Counted from the stretch's first letter, positions 31,985-42,958 are shown. The stretch is DNA of 64,000 nucleotides from Sepioteuthis lessoniana (GCA_963585895.1 OY757934.1:31619423-31683422), one strand, 5' to 3'. Numbers and translations: made by a program. Notes: a model not told the origin generated them from the sequence alone.

Positions 31985-32209
31985 TGTTATGGTACCCAAC
32001 CTGTGGATTGTAATGAACTCATCCTGTTGCTATTAATACCGGGAGAATATTCATCTCGGTGTGAGTCCTCCTCAGCCTAACACTTTCGGCAGTAAGACTG
32101 ACGTTCAACACCTTTTTATCTATGTTGTATTATACTTTTGTTAATATATTTTGTTCCAAGTAAACACGAGTTCATACCTTTCTTCCAGACCCTTTACTGG
32201 TCCACAACA
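31985..32209. mobile_element. Solo LTR with exact 5 bp TSD
   Basis: A 225 bp segment starts TGTTATGGTACCC and ends GGTCCACAACA (TG...CA, with TGTT/AACA ends). ATAAC flanks both sides (31980-31984, 32210-32214). No internal retroelement sequence lies nearby, so it fits a solo LTR left by recombination. Its sequence is unlike the LTRs at 53.2 and 57.0 kb. Confidence 0.65.
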
Positions 32210-32402
32210 ATAACATCTTACATCATTACAATAGGGAATATAATAACTAGCTTACTTTAAGACATGAACTGAAAGACATAAAAAAATTACACATAGAACA
32301 ATTTTAGCACATCCCACATCAGGTCGAATGGAAACACACCACACCTCTCGGATATGGTTAAAATCATAGACAGTTATTAACAGTGAAATATATAATGCTA
32401 TG

Positions 32403-32902
32403 GGATTAAGGTTTGGTTTCTTTGGTTAATGGCATATCAACCTTCATGGGTTATTTAATGCCAAAGTCATCCTTGCTGAAGAACACTAGTAGTAATGGGG
32501 TGTCCTCATGGTGTAATGGTTAAAACGATGGACTGCGGAATTGTAGTACGCGAGTTTGTACTCCAGTCGCACTATTACGTTCACTTTTGGGCAAATACCC
32601 TTGGGAAAGGTATGAACCCCCTTATCCTCCCAGCTATGGGTTAAATAGTACCACAACTGTTCTTCCAGGAGAATGTCATTGGCATTAAATAACCTACAAA
32701 GGTTGATATGCCATTAAACAAAGAAACCAAACTAAACTAAACTATTAGTAATATTTAACCAATAGTTGAGAGGATAAGGGGATTCATACCTTTTCCAAGG
32801 GTATTAGTTTTAGAGTGAATGTAATAGCCTGACTGGAGATTGAACTCACTTACTATGATGTTGCTGTCCAGCATGTTAACCACCATACCACAAGGATTCC
32901 CC
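32403..32902 (-). mobile_element. SINE A split by another SINE A
   Basis: The left piece (32403-32496) has the hairpin tail and start of the body. The right piece (32741-32902) continues the body and ends in the tRNA-like head. The break holds an opposite-strand A. Confidence 0.85.
32497..32740 (+). mobile_element. SINE A, reference copy, nested
   Basis: Complete 244 bp: GGGGTGTCCTCATGGTGTAA (A-box-like TGGTGTAATGG), B-box-like GAGTTTGTACTCC, AAATACCCTTGGGAAAGGTA, CTCCCAGCTATGGGTTAAAT, then the tail hairpin GGCATTAAATAACCT-ACAA-AGGTTGATATGCC and a CAAAC-rich end. TSD: ACTAGTAGTAAT (32485-32496) and ACTATTAGTAAT (32741-32752). It inserted into a minus-strand A. Confidence 0.9.
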
Positions 32903-33395
32903 TCCCCAATGAATTAGTACTCAGGAAGCAATACATTATATTAACAATAAAATTCTGAAAAAATTACTCTTTAAAGCTCTTAAAACCTAGGATTATCCAA
33001 CAGGATAATCATTTCATCTTGAATTCAATCCTTGGACAGAACAATTCAGTAATGTCATAGGAAAAAATAAGATGCAAAAAAAAATCCCCTCCAAAAAGCC
33101 TAATAATAATAATGATAATATGAATGATGGGAAATGAGAAGTTGTAAGTTCATTCCTTTGAAAGGAGGACTCTAGACATAAGAAAGCAAAGAATGTGAAA
33201 TATAGTGTTGAATAAAAACTTGTCATGTGAATGGGCACCGGAGGAAAACTTTTCAGAAATCACCAAAATTAAAATAAACATATATCTATATATTAAAACA
33301 AACTTAGACAGATTGGTAGAAATGTATCAGAAATAGAAAATAAGCATTTTATGAAGGATTTTGTAAAATTCATGTACAGACATTGTATATAAGTT
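32903..33395. other. Unassigned stretch
   Basis: No feature recognised. Confidence 0.45.
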
Positions 33396-33399
33396 ATTT

Positions 33400-34330
33400 C
33401 ATACTAACCTGAAGAAGACTGAATGGTTACATAGATGAAACATGATAAAACAAAAAATGTGATAAAAACAAAAAAGATTAAAAAAATTGATTCAAAATAA
33501 CCTTCATAAAAGAATTAAAATATTCCATCTAAAAGGGCAAATTATGAGTAATCAGCTATAGTTTTTGTCCTATATATATATAAATATATATATACTGGTG
33601 TATTGTTATAGTGTTTGTTTCTAAATTTGATTCAATAGATAGTAGCAGCAGCTAAAGTCATTTAAGTACATTAGTACGGGATTCAAAATAAATTCTATTG
33701 AGTTTAGGATGATTGTTTTTGATGTGGAGCACTTCGAGAATCTGTAATTTTTATTTGCTATTTTGTTGCTCTTATATAGTTGTGTTTTTGATAAGAATTT
33801 CCGGAAATTCAGTCGTAGAGGGGAATGTTTTTAAATGTTGGGCTATTGAACTGGTGTTAGAGAGATGCATAGTAAGTCGTCTTGAAAGGGTAGTTGAGGT
33901 TAAACCAACATATATATTGTTGTTTTCGGAGATACAATCTCCTAAAGTACATTTAAATTGATATATAACATTTGTTTTTTTTTTGCAAAACTCCCCAAGG
34001 GTGAACAATTATTATTAATAACTAAGTTGGAGGTTTGAAATTTATCATAGTGTATAAGTTTTATTTCTTTTTATTAGGATCTGTAGGAAGGGGTATGCTT
34101 CTTTGAATCCATATTTTAAATATATTTTCAACTACTTTATAATTGTAGTGCATTTGGTTACGGTAAAAAAGTTTGATAAAAGCTTGTTCATTGGGTGGAA
34201 TGGTGCCGCGTTTATTTTGTTGGCTAAAGTATTAAATTGTACATTTAATTTGTTCATCAATAATATAGTAAGGGAACCCATTATTGATGAGAGATTTTTG
34301 CTTTTCAACTATTCTTAAAATATTGTTTTG
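33400..34330 (-). pseudogene. Penelope-like element: RT end and GIY-YIG domain, decayed
   Basis: Minus strand. 34330-34180 reads KSLINNGFPYYIIDEQIK, a Penelope RT C-terminal pattern. 34008-33772 reads KTNVIYQFKCTLGDCISENN, NIYVGLTSTTLSRRLTMHLS and SSIAQHLKTF. This fits a GIY-YIG endonuclease: the VIY, YVG and RR positions are recognisable. A frameshift separates the two parts and stops follow. On the plus strand at 33412 CCTGAAGAAGACTGAATGG...GAAACATG is a remnant of a Penelope hammerhead-type end. The identification rests on pattern recognition. Confidence 0.7.
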
Positions 34331-34884
34331 GTGGAAGAGATTAATTTTGTATGGGACATTAAGTTATAATTAATTACTGTTTTATATCGGATGGACCATT
34401 CACTTTTAAAGTTTAGGGTACAGGAGTTGTTATTAGTGGGTTTTTTGTAAGTAGAGGTAGTGAAGTTATTATCAAGACCTGAATTTTGGGGGGAAGGAGT
34501 CTTGTAGTATGTTTATTTCATTAGTATCATGAATTTTTAAAGCTTAATTTTCAGTTACTTTGTAAAGTCAACTGGAATCGGCACCATACAGTCTTGGTTG
34601 AGGTCAGACTAGAGCATCGATAACACATATGAGACAATGTCTTGGGAAAGCTGCTTATATTCACTCTGAATTCACTTTCTATATTCACATTTGCATAGGC
34701 ATATGTGCGTATATGCAAATATACAGGTCCATCAGCCTCTGGTGTCATTTTGTTGAAACATCCCCTCATATATTTCTAGCCACTGCTCATACTTCAAGTC
34801 AAATAATTATGGAGTAAAATTTAGAAATTATTATATCAATATACTTTTAGATGGTTTTAAATATGTGTGTGTGTGAGCCTGTGT
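34331..34884. other. Unassigned; diverged 146 bp-type unit
   Basis: 34331-34560 may continue the Penelope remnant but is too decayed to say. 34660-34800 (TATATTCACATTTGCATAGG, CAAATATACAGGTCCATCAG) resembles the 146 bp unit at 42.96-43.40 kb. Confidence 0.4.
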
Positions 34885-35107
34885 GTTTTGGTTTGGCTTA
34901 TTTTACTGCATATCAACTCCTTACGGGTTATTTAATGACAAAATTTCATGCATTTATGAATGTCTGATTATAATTATAACAATTTATATTTTCAAAATTT
35001 CATTGCAATCATTTCACCAAGTTACATTTTTTTATTTGATTGTTATAATAACTTGTTTGCACACAGCCATACGGTTTCAAGTATTCTACAGCCCCACCCA
35101 ACTGGGC
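34885..35107 (-). mobile_element. Element B2, internally deleted
   Basis: Tail GGTTTGGCTTATTTTACTGC...CGGGTTATTTAATG at left, TTCAAAATTTCATTGCAATC in the middle, and the last bases of the B head (TTCTACAGCCCCACCCAACT) directly joined after one internal unit. Most of the head is missing. Confidence 0.65.
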
Positions 35108-35210
35108 AAAGATTTTATAAACCTTTTCATGAGTTTACCTTCCAAAAAGAAAAATGCAAGTTCTCTCAAACAATGGAGAAATGCATAAACAAAAATGATT
35201 TGATACTTAC

Positions 35211-35775
35211 CAGCAGCAGCAGCAGCAGCATCATTATCATCTAGGTGTGCTACTGGAATGGATTCAATTGACTCTTTCTCACCATCTTTCCCTATTGACC
35301 ATCACTCTTGATAAGCCCTCTAAATGGCACCCAGTGTCTGCATAGAGCCAATGTATTGGTGTCCATAGGAGAATGTTGCTTATGAGTTTGTCTTTACTTC
35401 TCTAGCTGTGCCTCACATATCTTGCTCATTATAATTGGATAGTTTATGAGATGGGAGCAAAATGACAGTACAACTACTGTTTTGTGAGGTGCTGCTTCCA
35501 GGATTTGTTCAAAGCGGCACACAGCATTTTTTTGCTCGTCTTACTTGGATGGTTTGTAAGAAAGGATAATAAAACATATTTATTTCATTTAATAGTTGTA
35601 AAAGAGTATACAAAGTACAACTACTGTTTTGTGAGGTGCTGCTTCCAGGATTTGTTCAAAGCGGCACACAGCATTTTTTTGCTCGTCTTACTTGGATGGT
35701 TTGTAAGAAAGGATAATAAAACATATTTATTTCATTTATTAGTTGTAAAAGAGTATACAAAGTTTATGTATTGGC
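35211..35775 (-). mobile_element. LINE C-terminal fragment with 147 bp duplication
   Basis: Minus-strand translation of 35405-35235 gives RSKDKLISNILLWTPIHWLY, then ADTGCHLEGL and an ERV end, followed by a tail ending in (TGC)n at 35211-35230. Upstream (35469-35762) the part encoding the SWKQH/QLY-type region is present twice in tandem. Same LINE family as 29.2 kb. Confidence 0.7.
35469..35762. repeat. 147 bp tandem duplication
   Basis: 35469-35615 and 35616-35762 are nearly identical; I see one difference (TTTAATAG against TTTATTAG). This is a recent local duplication of LINE sequence, or an assembly artefact. Confidence 0.9.
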
Positions 35776-36257
35776 ATGCACCATATACAATTCTAGTTTA
35801 CATCAGTTTAAAGATAATTGCTTTTTGTATCCAAATAACCGTCATAGTTTTTATCAAAATTATTCATATCAGGTGATATAATCTGGCAAATTGATTCATA
35901 GACTTGCAACTAGTTAAAAAAATCTCCTGATATTTAATATACATCTGTTTACATAAACTGTATGTTCATGACCTTTTAGGTCGCAATAAAGATAATATTA
36001 CTGTTGACTAATGCAAAAATCATATGTAATTTTAAATGTTTTTATGTTACCTAAGAATCTCCTACTTTCTAAAGATGCTAAACCTTTTTTTCTTGTAACT
36101 TGTAATCTGTAAATGAGACTTTGAGACATAGAATTTTACATTGATCATTTTGAAACAACTGAATTGTAAAATTAACTTATTTCCAAGAAAACAAATCAAT
36201 TTTAAATTTCTATCTATTCAAGATGATAAGAGTAATCAAACATGAAATAAATTGCAA
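35776..36257. other. Unassigned stretch
   Basis: No feature recognised. Confidence 0.45.
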
Positions 36258-36259
36258 GT

Positions 36260-36520
36260 AAGTAAGTTAAGTTGGTGATCTTGGTTAAAGTTGATTAACC
36301 CAAAGGCTCCCTTTTCAATAGCTACTACACCGAGGTGTAGAGGAGGGTGCTACTCCTTTCCCTGGATTGCTCCACTTTACCCTTGATCCATATCTAAAAT
36401 GCTGAATGTTAAGCAAGGAGGCATCAAGTACCATTTTTTGAGTCTTTGGTATGACTCAACCTGGAATTGAACCCAGGTCTTCCAGGCCATTGACGAACAC
36501 TCTAACCATCATGCCAATGT
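36260..36520 (-). mobile_element. SINE D
   Basis: Left end AGTAAGTAAGTTAAGTTGG, body TTCAATAGCTACTACACCG and ACTTTACCCTTGATCC, head at right (complement of GGAATTGAACCCAGG). Nearly complete. Confidence 0.85.
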
Positions 36521-36523
36521 CCG

Positions 36524-36788
36524 GTACTAAGTAAAGTTGGCAACCTTAGTTGAGGGTAACCCAAACTCTCCCTTTTCAATAGCTTCTACGCCAAGGTGTA
36601 GGGGAGGGTGCTACTCTTTCCCCTGGATTGCTCTACTTTACCCTTGATCTGTACCTTATAATGCTGAGTATTAAGTAAGGCGGCATCAAGTACCATTTTT
36701 TGAGTCTTTGGTATGACTCGATCAGGGATTGAACCCCAATCTCCCGGACCACTGGCGAACACTCTTCTCATTCACCCAATGGCCCGGT
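36524..36788 (-). mobile_element. SINE D, second tandem copy
   Basis: Starts AAGTAAAGTTGGCAACC immediately after the previous D and ends at a head with GGGATTGAACCCC. Two D copies lie head to tail in the same orientation. Confidence 0.85.
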
Positions 36789-37134
36789 AAGAAATGCAAA
36801 AATAATAAATATTCATTTAAGAAGGGAAAAATGAATTTGCTTTTGTTAGAACACAAAGTCTTCAATATAACTGAACTTAGCAGTACTATTACTTTATGAA
36901 TGAGCTTAAAAAAATTTCCAAATTGAATCAAATAAAGTATAATAAAAACAAGTATTAAACAAAAATGGGAAAAAATCATAACTGACAACAACAAATGCAT
37001 ATGAAAGTAAAATATTTTGCTTTTTATTGCCAAAGATCAAATCAAGGTAAAAGATTAATTCCCTTATTTGTCAAACAATCAGATGTTTTCCACATTGTTT
37101 GCCCCAATGCATTACCATTTCATTTTTGCTCTCT

Positions 37135-37640
37135 CTCTCTTCTCTGTGTTGGTCTGATTCTCTAGAAGCTTTAATCTTCTCATTGTTGCATAGGTCTTCA
37201 GAGAGGCTGTTTCCAGTCTCTCAGATCCCACTCAATAACTGAACAGGACCACCTGTTGTCTGTGAACCTTGTGACATTTCCAGCCCTGAAGAACTTCTGC
37301 TTTTGGTACTTCACAATCTCATCCTTCACTCCAATCCACTTTCAGATTACTTTGCTTTGGATCTGTTCAGGCAACAATATCCTCAGCATAGATTTTTCCA
37401 TTGCCCTCTGTGCCATAGCCAGTTTCTATTCTTCTTTCTTTGTGCTAGCTCACATTTTGCTTGTATATAAAATCACTGACAAAATGGCGCTATATAGAGT
37501 CTTGTCCAGCTTTGCCTTGAGGATATCTTTTGTCATGGTAAATACACTCAACCCTGATCATATTCCCTCCAAATTTTCAACACCCATATCTCGGCACATA
37601 TTCACTATCCATCCTAAGAAGAACTCTATCACCTCTTAAA
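37135..37640 (-). pseudogene. RTE-like LINE reverse transcriptase remnant
   Basis: Minus-strand translation gives DILKAKLDKTLYSAILSVIL, then KLAMAQRAMEKSMLRILLPE, QIQSKVI and KWIGVKDEIVKYQKQKFFRA, followed by DNRWSCSVIEWDLRDWKQP. The LAMAQRAME-S-L block followed by W--H/F-R--D-RW---V--W is typical of RTE-type LINE C-termini. Three stops interrupt it. It is unrelated to the QLC-D-EDLP LINE. 36789-37134 is unassigned. Confidence 0.7.
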
Positions 37641-38655
37641 TTTCATAATTTCCCATCACTATATGACCACATGATACATCTTTCACTTTCACTTTCCTAT
37701 TTAACTTTTGACCCTGTATCACAAATAGTTTAACCCTTAGAATCCTGAGCCTTTGATACCTATTGACCCTACCCTACTCGGGGCTTCTAACCAAAATTTG
37801 GCCACAATTTCTTTTTACCTCCCTATTTAACTGTTGGCCTTGTACCATGGGACCAAAAGTTAATTATGGAGGTAAAATGAATCAAAATGTATCTGCTATT
37901 CATATTTGATTAGAAATCAATAAATTATGACTGATAATATGATTATTCATTTCTTGGTTGCAATGATGACAATTTTTATTTTCACAAACAAATTTTTACC
38001 TTTTTTATCTCCCCAAAACTTTTTTTTTTCTTCATTGCTCATTATTAATACTTCTTTTATTTCATTTTTTTTTGGTTTTTGAGTTTTTTTACTCTTTTTA
38101 AAATTAATTTTTACTATTCCTGATGTGTTATATTTTAATTTTTTCTTTCTTTTCTCAGGCCCATGAGTTAAGGAACCCAGACTACTACAAAGGCAACAAG
38201 ATCTTTTCATTTGTCTTCATCAAAAACTGATATCGTCATCAGTTTAAACTATGGAAGCATAAAAGTAAAATAAAAAGATGCTGGATCTTTTTCCTTAGTA
38301 TCTATCATGAAAAATAAAAATATATATATCAGGTCTCACAAGTTACAAACATTTTAAACTGGTTAGGAAATCACACTCAAAATGCCAAAAGATAAATATC
38401 TAGACTGACAAAGGGCCAAAATAGTTGAGCACTCAGAACGAATTAAACTCATTATATGAGTAATATGAGATTAGCTAATTTATCTTTGCAATTACTGAAC
38501 AAATAGAGACAATTACTTCAAATGTTAATTACTTTTTAAGCACTCAAAAATATTAAGCTGAAAATAAGATATATGAAATTGAAAATAACTATTTAAAAAA
38601 TAATATCATATTAAAGAAAATGTATAAGACTATAAAAGTTACTCTAAGTTACCTT
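37641..38655. other. Unassigned stretch
   Basis: 37670-37860 contains two weakly similar stretches (TTCCTATTTAACTTTTGACC; CCCTATTTAACTGTTGGCC) resembling K-type ends. The rest is unassigned. Confidence 0.4.
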
Positions 38656-38656
38656 T

Positions 38657-39242
38657 TTACCCAGTCGGCTGGGGCTGTAGAATACACTGACTGCATCTAT
38701 GCAAAGGGGTAAGACTCCCCCCCACAATGAGTGTCCTAGATAGGACACTAAACAATCTGATGGTGAGGTTCCAGTAATGCTGGAGCTTTGGGTAATATAG
38801 AGTATCCCTTCATTGGCATGGCTCCCATGTTCACTTTAGCCTTTAGTGGTAGCACCTGATACGGTCCAATCTATGGGCCAAATAGAACTAAACTGCGTAC
38901 TTATGCTAAACTGAATTGCTTGAAATAGAAATGTTTTGACATTGAAACTGCGTACTTATGCTAAACTGAATTGTTTAAAATGGAACTCTTTTTGACATTG
39001 AAATTGTGCTTATGCTAAACTGAATTATTTGAAATAATTTGACATCTAACTGTGCGTAAAGAAAATCTATACTTATACTAAACTGAATTGTTTGAATTAG
39101 AACTGTTTGAATAAACTGAATAGGTTAAGATAGAAATGTTTTTGGCAATTAAACTGTGTACTCATGCTAAATTGAATTGTTTGAAATAGAACTGATTATT
39201 TGTATAAAAATGGATTTGGCATTAAATAACTTATAAAGGTTG
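38657..39242 (+). mobile_element. Element B, 3' end cut by a mariner fragment
   Basis: Head from CCCAGTCGGCTGGGGCTGT, about seven internal repeats (AACTGAATTGTTTGAA), and a tail GGCATTAAATAACTTATAAA that breaks off at GGTTG, where mariner sequence begins. Confidence 0.8.
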
Positions 39243-39335
39243 TATAGCAATAACATACTGAATTTTCAAGAGTTTATGACAATTTTAATTGCCTATACAA
39301 AAAAGTCTGGAAACTTATTGAAATCACTCCTTCTG
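39243..39335 (-). mobile_element. Mariner end fragment
   Basis: TGTATAGCAATAACATACTG, GAATTTTCAAGAGTTTATGA and AGTCTGGAAACTTATTGAAA are the reverse complement of the first ~95 bp of the mariner at 47.56-48.47 kb. Only this end is present. Confidence 0.75.
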
Positions 39336-40210
39336 GAGTCCTTTTATTCATATCTACATCTCTAACTTAAAGAATAAAACACTTTTTTAATCTCTTTTCT
39401 AATTTAATGATAATAGTTTGGAGTCAGCAGTCTTGATTACCTTGATCAGAATAATTTTTCACAGGAGATAATTATTAAATACTAATCATTATTAAATACT
39501 AATCATGAAGTATTTCCTCTTCTTTATTTATTTATAATTATAATCTAAATCCTATAAAGTATGTCTTGATGCAACACTGAACTTAAGGATTGCTAAGGTG
39601 AAAAAAATAAATACTCTGCTCTTTCAGAGAGTAATGCATACATTTTATTTTATAATTTCCGTCATTAAAAGTTTTTGAAGGTATGTGACAGATTTTGAAT
39701 ATTGAACATTATATATTGAATTATTTCTGTTGCAAAATCAGTAGATTATGAAAACTTGAGTTAAGAAGATTTTTTCAAAATACTTTTTACAAGCAAAATG
39801 GGAAATCAATAAAATGTTGTCTACATCAAAGACATAATTCTATCAAATGTTTTTATTTCTAGCAAAAGAAGAATCACTTTTTTATTGAATGATCTCTCAG
39901 CAAAGTTTTCATAAGTTTTCTACTAATTTCCAATTCTCATAGTTTACTAATGACTATAAAATGATCGTTTGAAAAGTTGCAATAAAAAGCAACCAAAAAG
40001 GATGGAAGTAATATTGATAAAAAAATTAATAATACTTTATTCTACACATAAATCACCCAAAAAAAGAAAGCAAAGAAGACTTCTACGATTAAAATTGTTA
40101 CAAGATTTGAAACATTTTTTCAGCCATTGTATAATGTGGATACACTTTTAGTATAAGATAGGAAATGAACTTGGCAGCGCAAGTTCAAATTCCAGACAAA
40201 GCAGTTTGCA
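39336..40210. other. Unassigned AT-rich stretch
   Basis: No feature recognised. Confidence 0.45.
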
Positions 40211-40214
40211 TTTC

Positions 40215-40500
40215 ACAGAGTATTAACACTTCAACAGTGCCTCACAACATGTTTTGCTCATCTTACTTGGATAGTTTGGGAGACGGGAGGTAAGAAGCAA
40301 TACAGCTGCTGTTTTGTATTGTGCTGTGCTGCTTCCCGGATTGTTTCAAAATAGCCAGAAGAATTCTTGTGTAGTTCCCATCCAGCTTTTTGTCCAGGCA
40401 TTTCTTTTTTGAGTCCAAGTGATGCAACCATAAAATAGTATTGATATGGCTACAACTTGGAAGAATTCCCATTTTATTTTTCAGAGAGATCATATTTTCA
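40215..40500 (-). mobile_element. LINE reverse transcriptase C-terminal fragment
   Basis: Minus-strand translation: TILWLHHLDSKKKCLDKKLD, then GNYTRILLAILKQSGKQHST. This matches the YGCTTW...KKLDGNYTRMLRA pattern at 2.1 kb and 0.3 kb. A one-base shift separates the two blocks. 40501-40844 may continue it but shows no recognisable block. Confidence 0.65.
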
Positions 40501-40844
40501 TATGGCTGTTAACCAGTCAATATCAGTCCACACCTTATATATGTGTATGTTGATATCACTTTCAGTAGATGAGATATTTCTACTGAGGTATATGAACTGG
40601 TCTACAGAAGGTCATTATTAAATGATGAAATGGCACCATCTTGATTAAAACATATGAACTCTGCAAATTCTAGCAAGTTTTGTAAGAATTTCCAAACTTT
40701 CCTCAAAGACTGCAGCAGTTTTTTCAAAGATTCATTCATGCAATATGTATTTCAATGTTGTTGTGCAACCAGCAGTTTTTGTCCAATTGTTGGAATTGAT
40801 TCTAAAGTGATTGCACATTCAACAATTTGTATTTACTGCCCCTC

Positions 40845-41612
40845 AGCATTTGATTGGTTGTGTTTCACAACATATTAACCCCTTTTTTTTTATCATTAAG
40901 GGTTTTCGGACTATTGTCTTCATCTTTATTGTTATTTCCACAACGTCTCGGCCAATATGTCCTCCGGCCTTCTTCAGGTGTTTGTCGAACTCAGGAACCT
41001 TCACGGAACTTCGAACTACATCCTTTATTGAATCCATGGGGGTTACCTGTTCTGATTTCGTTAGCCATAACCAGGTACAAGTGTTAAGTATTCCAGTATT
41101 GTTACTCACCCGCAGTCAGGATTGAACCAGCAACCTCCAGATGATTGTCTCCTTAGAAGCTTAGGGAACCAACGCCTATAACTGTTATGCCATGTGTCCT
41201 TGTTTGTTGTTTAATGCCAAATCCCATTCATACATATATATCAAACATATATCAAACATATATTCATACATATATATCAAACATATATGATTTGTAAAGT
41301 TTTTAGGTAATAATTTTTACATCAGCAAGGGATCATTTGTTTGCACATGGTTTAATGGTTTCGAGTTTGCAAACACTTATAGTTCTATTTGCCACTGTTA
41401 AGTTGTTTCAAATATAATAAATGATTAAACAGTTCTTGTTGATCCATTGTTGGGACCTTAACAGGTACTACTACTCCAGGTCAGAATAGACAAAGGAATA
41501 ATGACAATGAAAAGGCACTCTATGCTCCCCAAAAATTCTCGGACTGGAGCCTCACCATCTGATGGTTTAATATCATATCCAGGACACTTGTTGGAGGGGG
41601 TCTTTCTGAACC
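40845..41612 (-). mobile_element. Element B/B2 with SINE G in its tail
   Basis: Left tail remnant TTGATTGGTTGTGTTTCAC...CATATTAACC. After SINE G the tail resumes (GTTTAATGCCAAATCCC), then internal repeats and head (GGACCTTAACAGGTACTAC, ATATCATATCCAGGACACTT). The head is cut at 41612 by sequence leading into the mariner. Confidence 0.6.
40880..41205 (-). mobile_element. SINE G: tRNA-like head plus hammerhead-type tail
   Basis: Minus strand: head GGCATAACAGTTATAGGCG and B-box-like GGTTGCTGGTTCAATCCTG about 50 nt apart. A central body follows (CTGTACCTGGTTATGGC region), then CACCTGAAGAAGGCCGG...TTGGCCGAGACGTTGTGG. The last part keeps hammerhead order: stem I CAC/GUG, core CUGAAGA, stem II GGCC/GGCC, GAGA in place of GAAA, site GUU. 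The ribozyme is probably inactive. The element sits inside the hairpin tail of a B-type element. Confidence 0.6.
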
Positions 41613-41624
41613 AAGTTGTTATTC

Positions 41625-42616
41625 AAGGGTGAGTTAAAAGTTTTGCAATATTTTGATAGCATGAGGCACAATTCAGCAGCTCTGAGTACTTTTGATAAGG
41701 ATAGAGAGGTGATGAACTTCACTGAATTTTGAGATTCTGAGCTCACCTGATACTAACTGAGTGCTAATTGATGGATTTGTTTCTATGACATGGAGCACAG
41801 CATCTGAATCCACAGCTTTAGACCTGGTTGACTTTGCCTGATTGTCAAAGATCTTTAAACTTGAGAGCCAAATTCTTGAACCATCTGGTTACTGTTCAGT
41901 GATCAACTGCACTTTCACCTTTGGCATAACAAATAGTTTTGATTACTTCTGCAGTGTTATGGCCCTGTTCAAACTCATAAAGCATAAGTTCACAAATTAG
42001 ACTATGTTGCACATTCATCCGTGCAGCATTTAGATCATTCATGGAGTTTGGTTTGGTTTGGTTTGGTTTTATGGCATATCAACCACTGTATGTTATTTAA
42101 TGTCAACTTCATTTTTATACGTATAAACAGTTCTATTTTAAACAATTCAGTTTACCATAAGTACACAGTTTGAATGTCAAAACAGTTCTATTTCAAACAA
42201 TTCAGTTGAGCATAAACATACAGTTCAGTTCTATTTACCTTTTGATAGGACCCTATCAGGTGCTTCCACTTTGGGCCTGAGTGAACCTGGGTGTGATGGC
42301 AATAAAGGGGTACTCTGCATTCCCTAAAGCTTCAGCATCACTGGAACCTCACCATCAGATTGTTTAGTGTCATAATCAGAACATTCGTAGTGGGGAGGAG
42401 TCTTGCTCCTCTGGAGAGAAGCAACTGGTGTATTCTGCAGTCCCAGCTGACTGAGCCAATACCCTCATGGAGGGAAGCAATGTATATGTCAGCATACCAA
42501 CTAGCATGGGTAGGTAGTGGGTACTTTCCATAGCTTTGAACTACTTTGGCCACATGATATATGCACTGCAAAATATCCCATACTACCAAAATATTGCAAA
42601 ACTTTTGAATCACCTT
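41625..42616 (-). mobile_element. Mariner-type transposon with TIRs, carrying element B
   Basis: Terminal inverted repeats: left 41625-41655 (AAGGGTGAGTTAAAAG...TTGCAATATTTTG), right 42587-42616, about 30 bp, with roughly three differences. The minus-strand reading near 42017 to 41700 gives MNVQHSLICELMLYEFEQGH, NTAEVIKTICYAKGESAVDH and TVTRWFKNLALKF, the N-terminal helix-turn-helix of a mariner transposase. The catalytic domain is absent. Element B occupies 42047-42464. Confidence 0.75.
42047..42464 (-). mobile_element. Element B nested in the mariner, 8 bp TSD
   Basis: Tail (TTATGGCATATCAACCACTG) at left and head (CAGTCCCAGCTGACTGAGCC) at right. TCATGGAG occurs at 42039-42046 and 42465-42472. 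Two or three internal repeats, fewer than the 660 bp copies. Confidence 0.8.
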
Positions 42617-42958
42617 AGTATAATGGATTATTCTTTTTTTTTAACTACCTGATGAATTCAGTGGATCAATTTTGCTCACTTATTTTTATTTGCTGACTTA
42701 AAATGAGTTTTTCTGATATTGTGAATGATTTTATACAAGTGAGACTGACTGTTGTCAAAATTAAATTATTAGCCCCTTAACATAAAAATTTTAATCTTTT
42801 TAACATTTGTCCCAACTACTTTTTAAGAGAAAAAGTGATTTTTAATACAGCTTTGGTAAACATACTTCTTTAGAAACGTTGGGTTGGCTGAGCTCAGCAG
42901 TGTACAGTGTTGGTCATTGTTGTAATCGGACTGGAATGTTGATAATATGAACAGAGAA

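Noticed and set aside
32497-32580. Functional tRNA gene
   Set aside because: A- and B-box-like sequences are present but there is no cloverleaf, anticodon arm or acceptor pairing; it is the head of SINE A with a TSD.
33400-33450. Active hammerhead next to the GIY-YIG remnant
   Set aside because: CTGAAGA and GAAAC are present but no paired stem II or stem I could be found.
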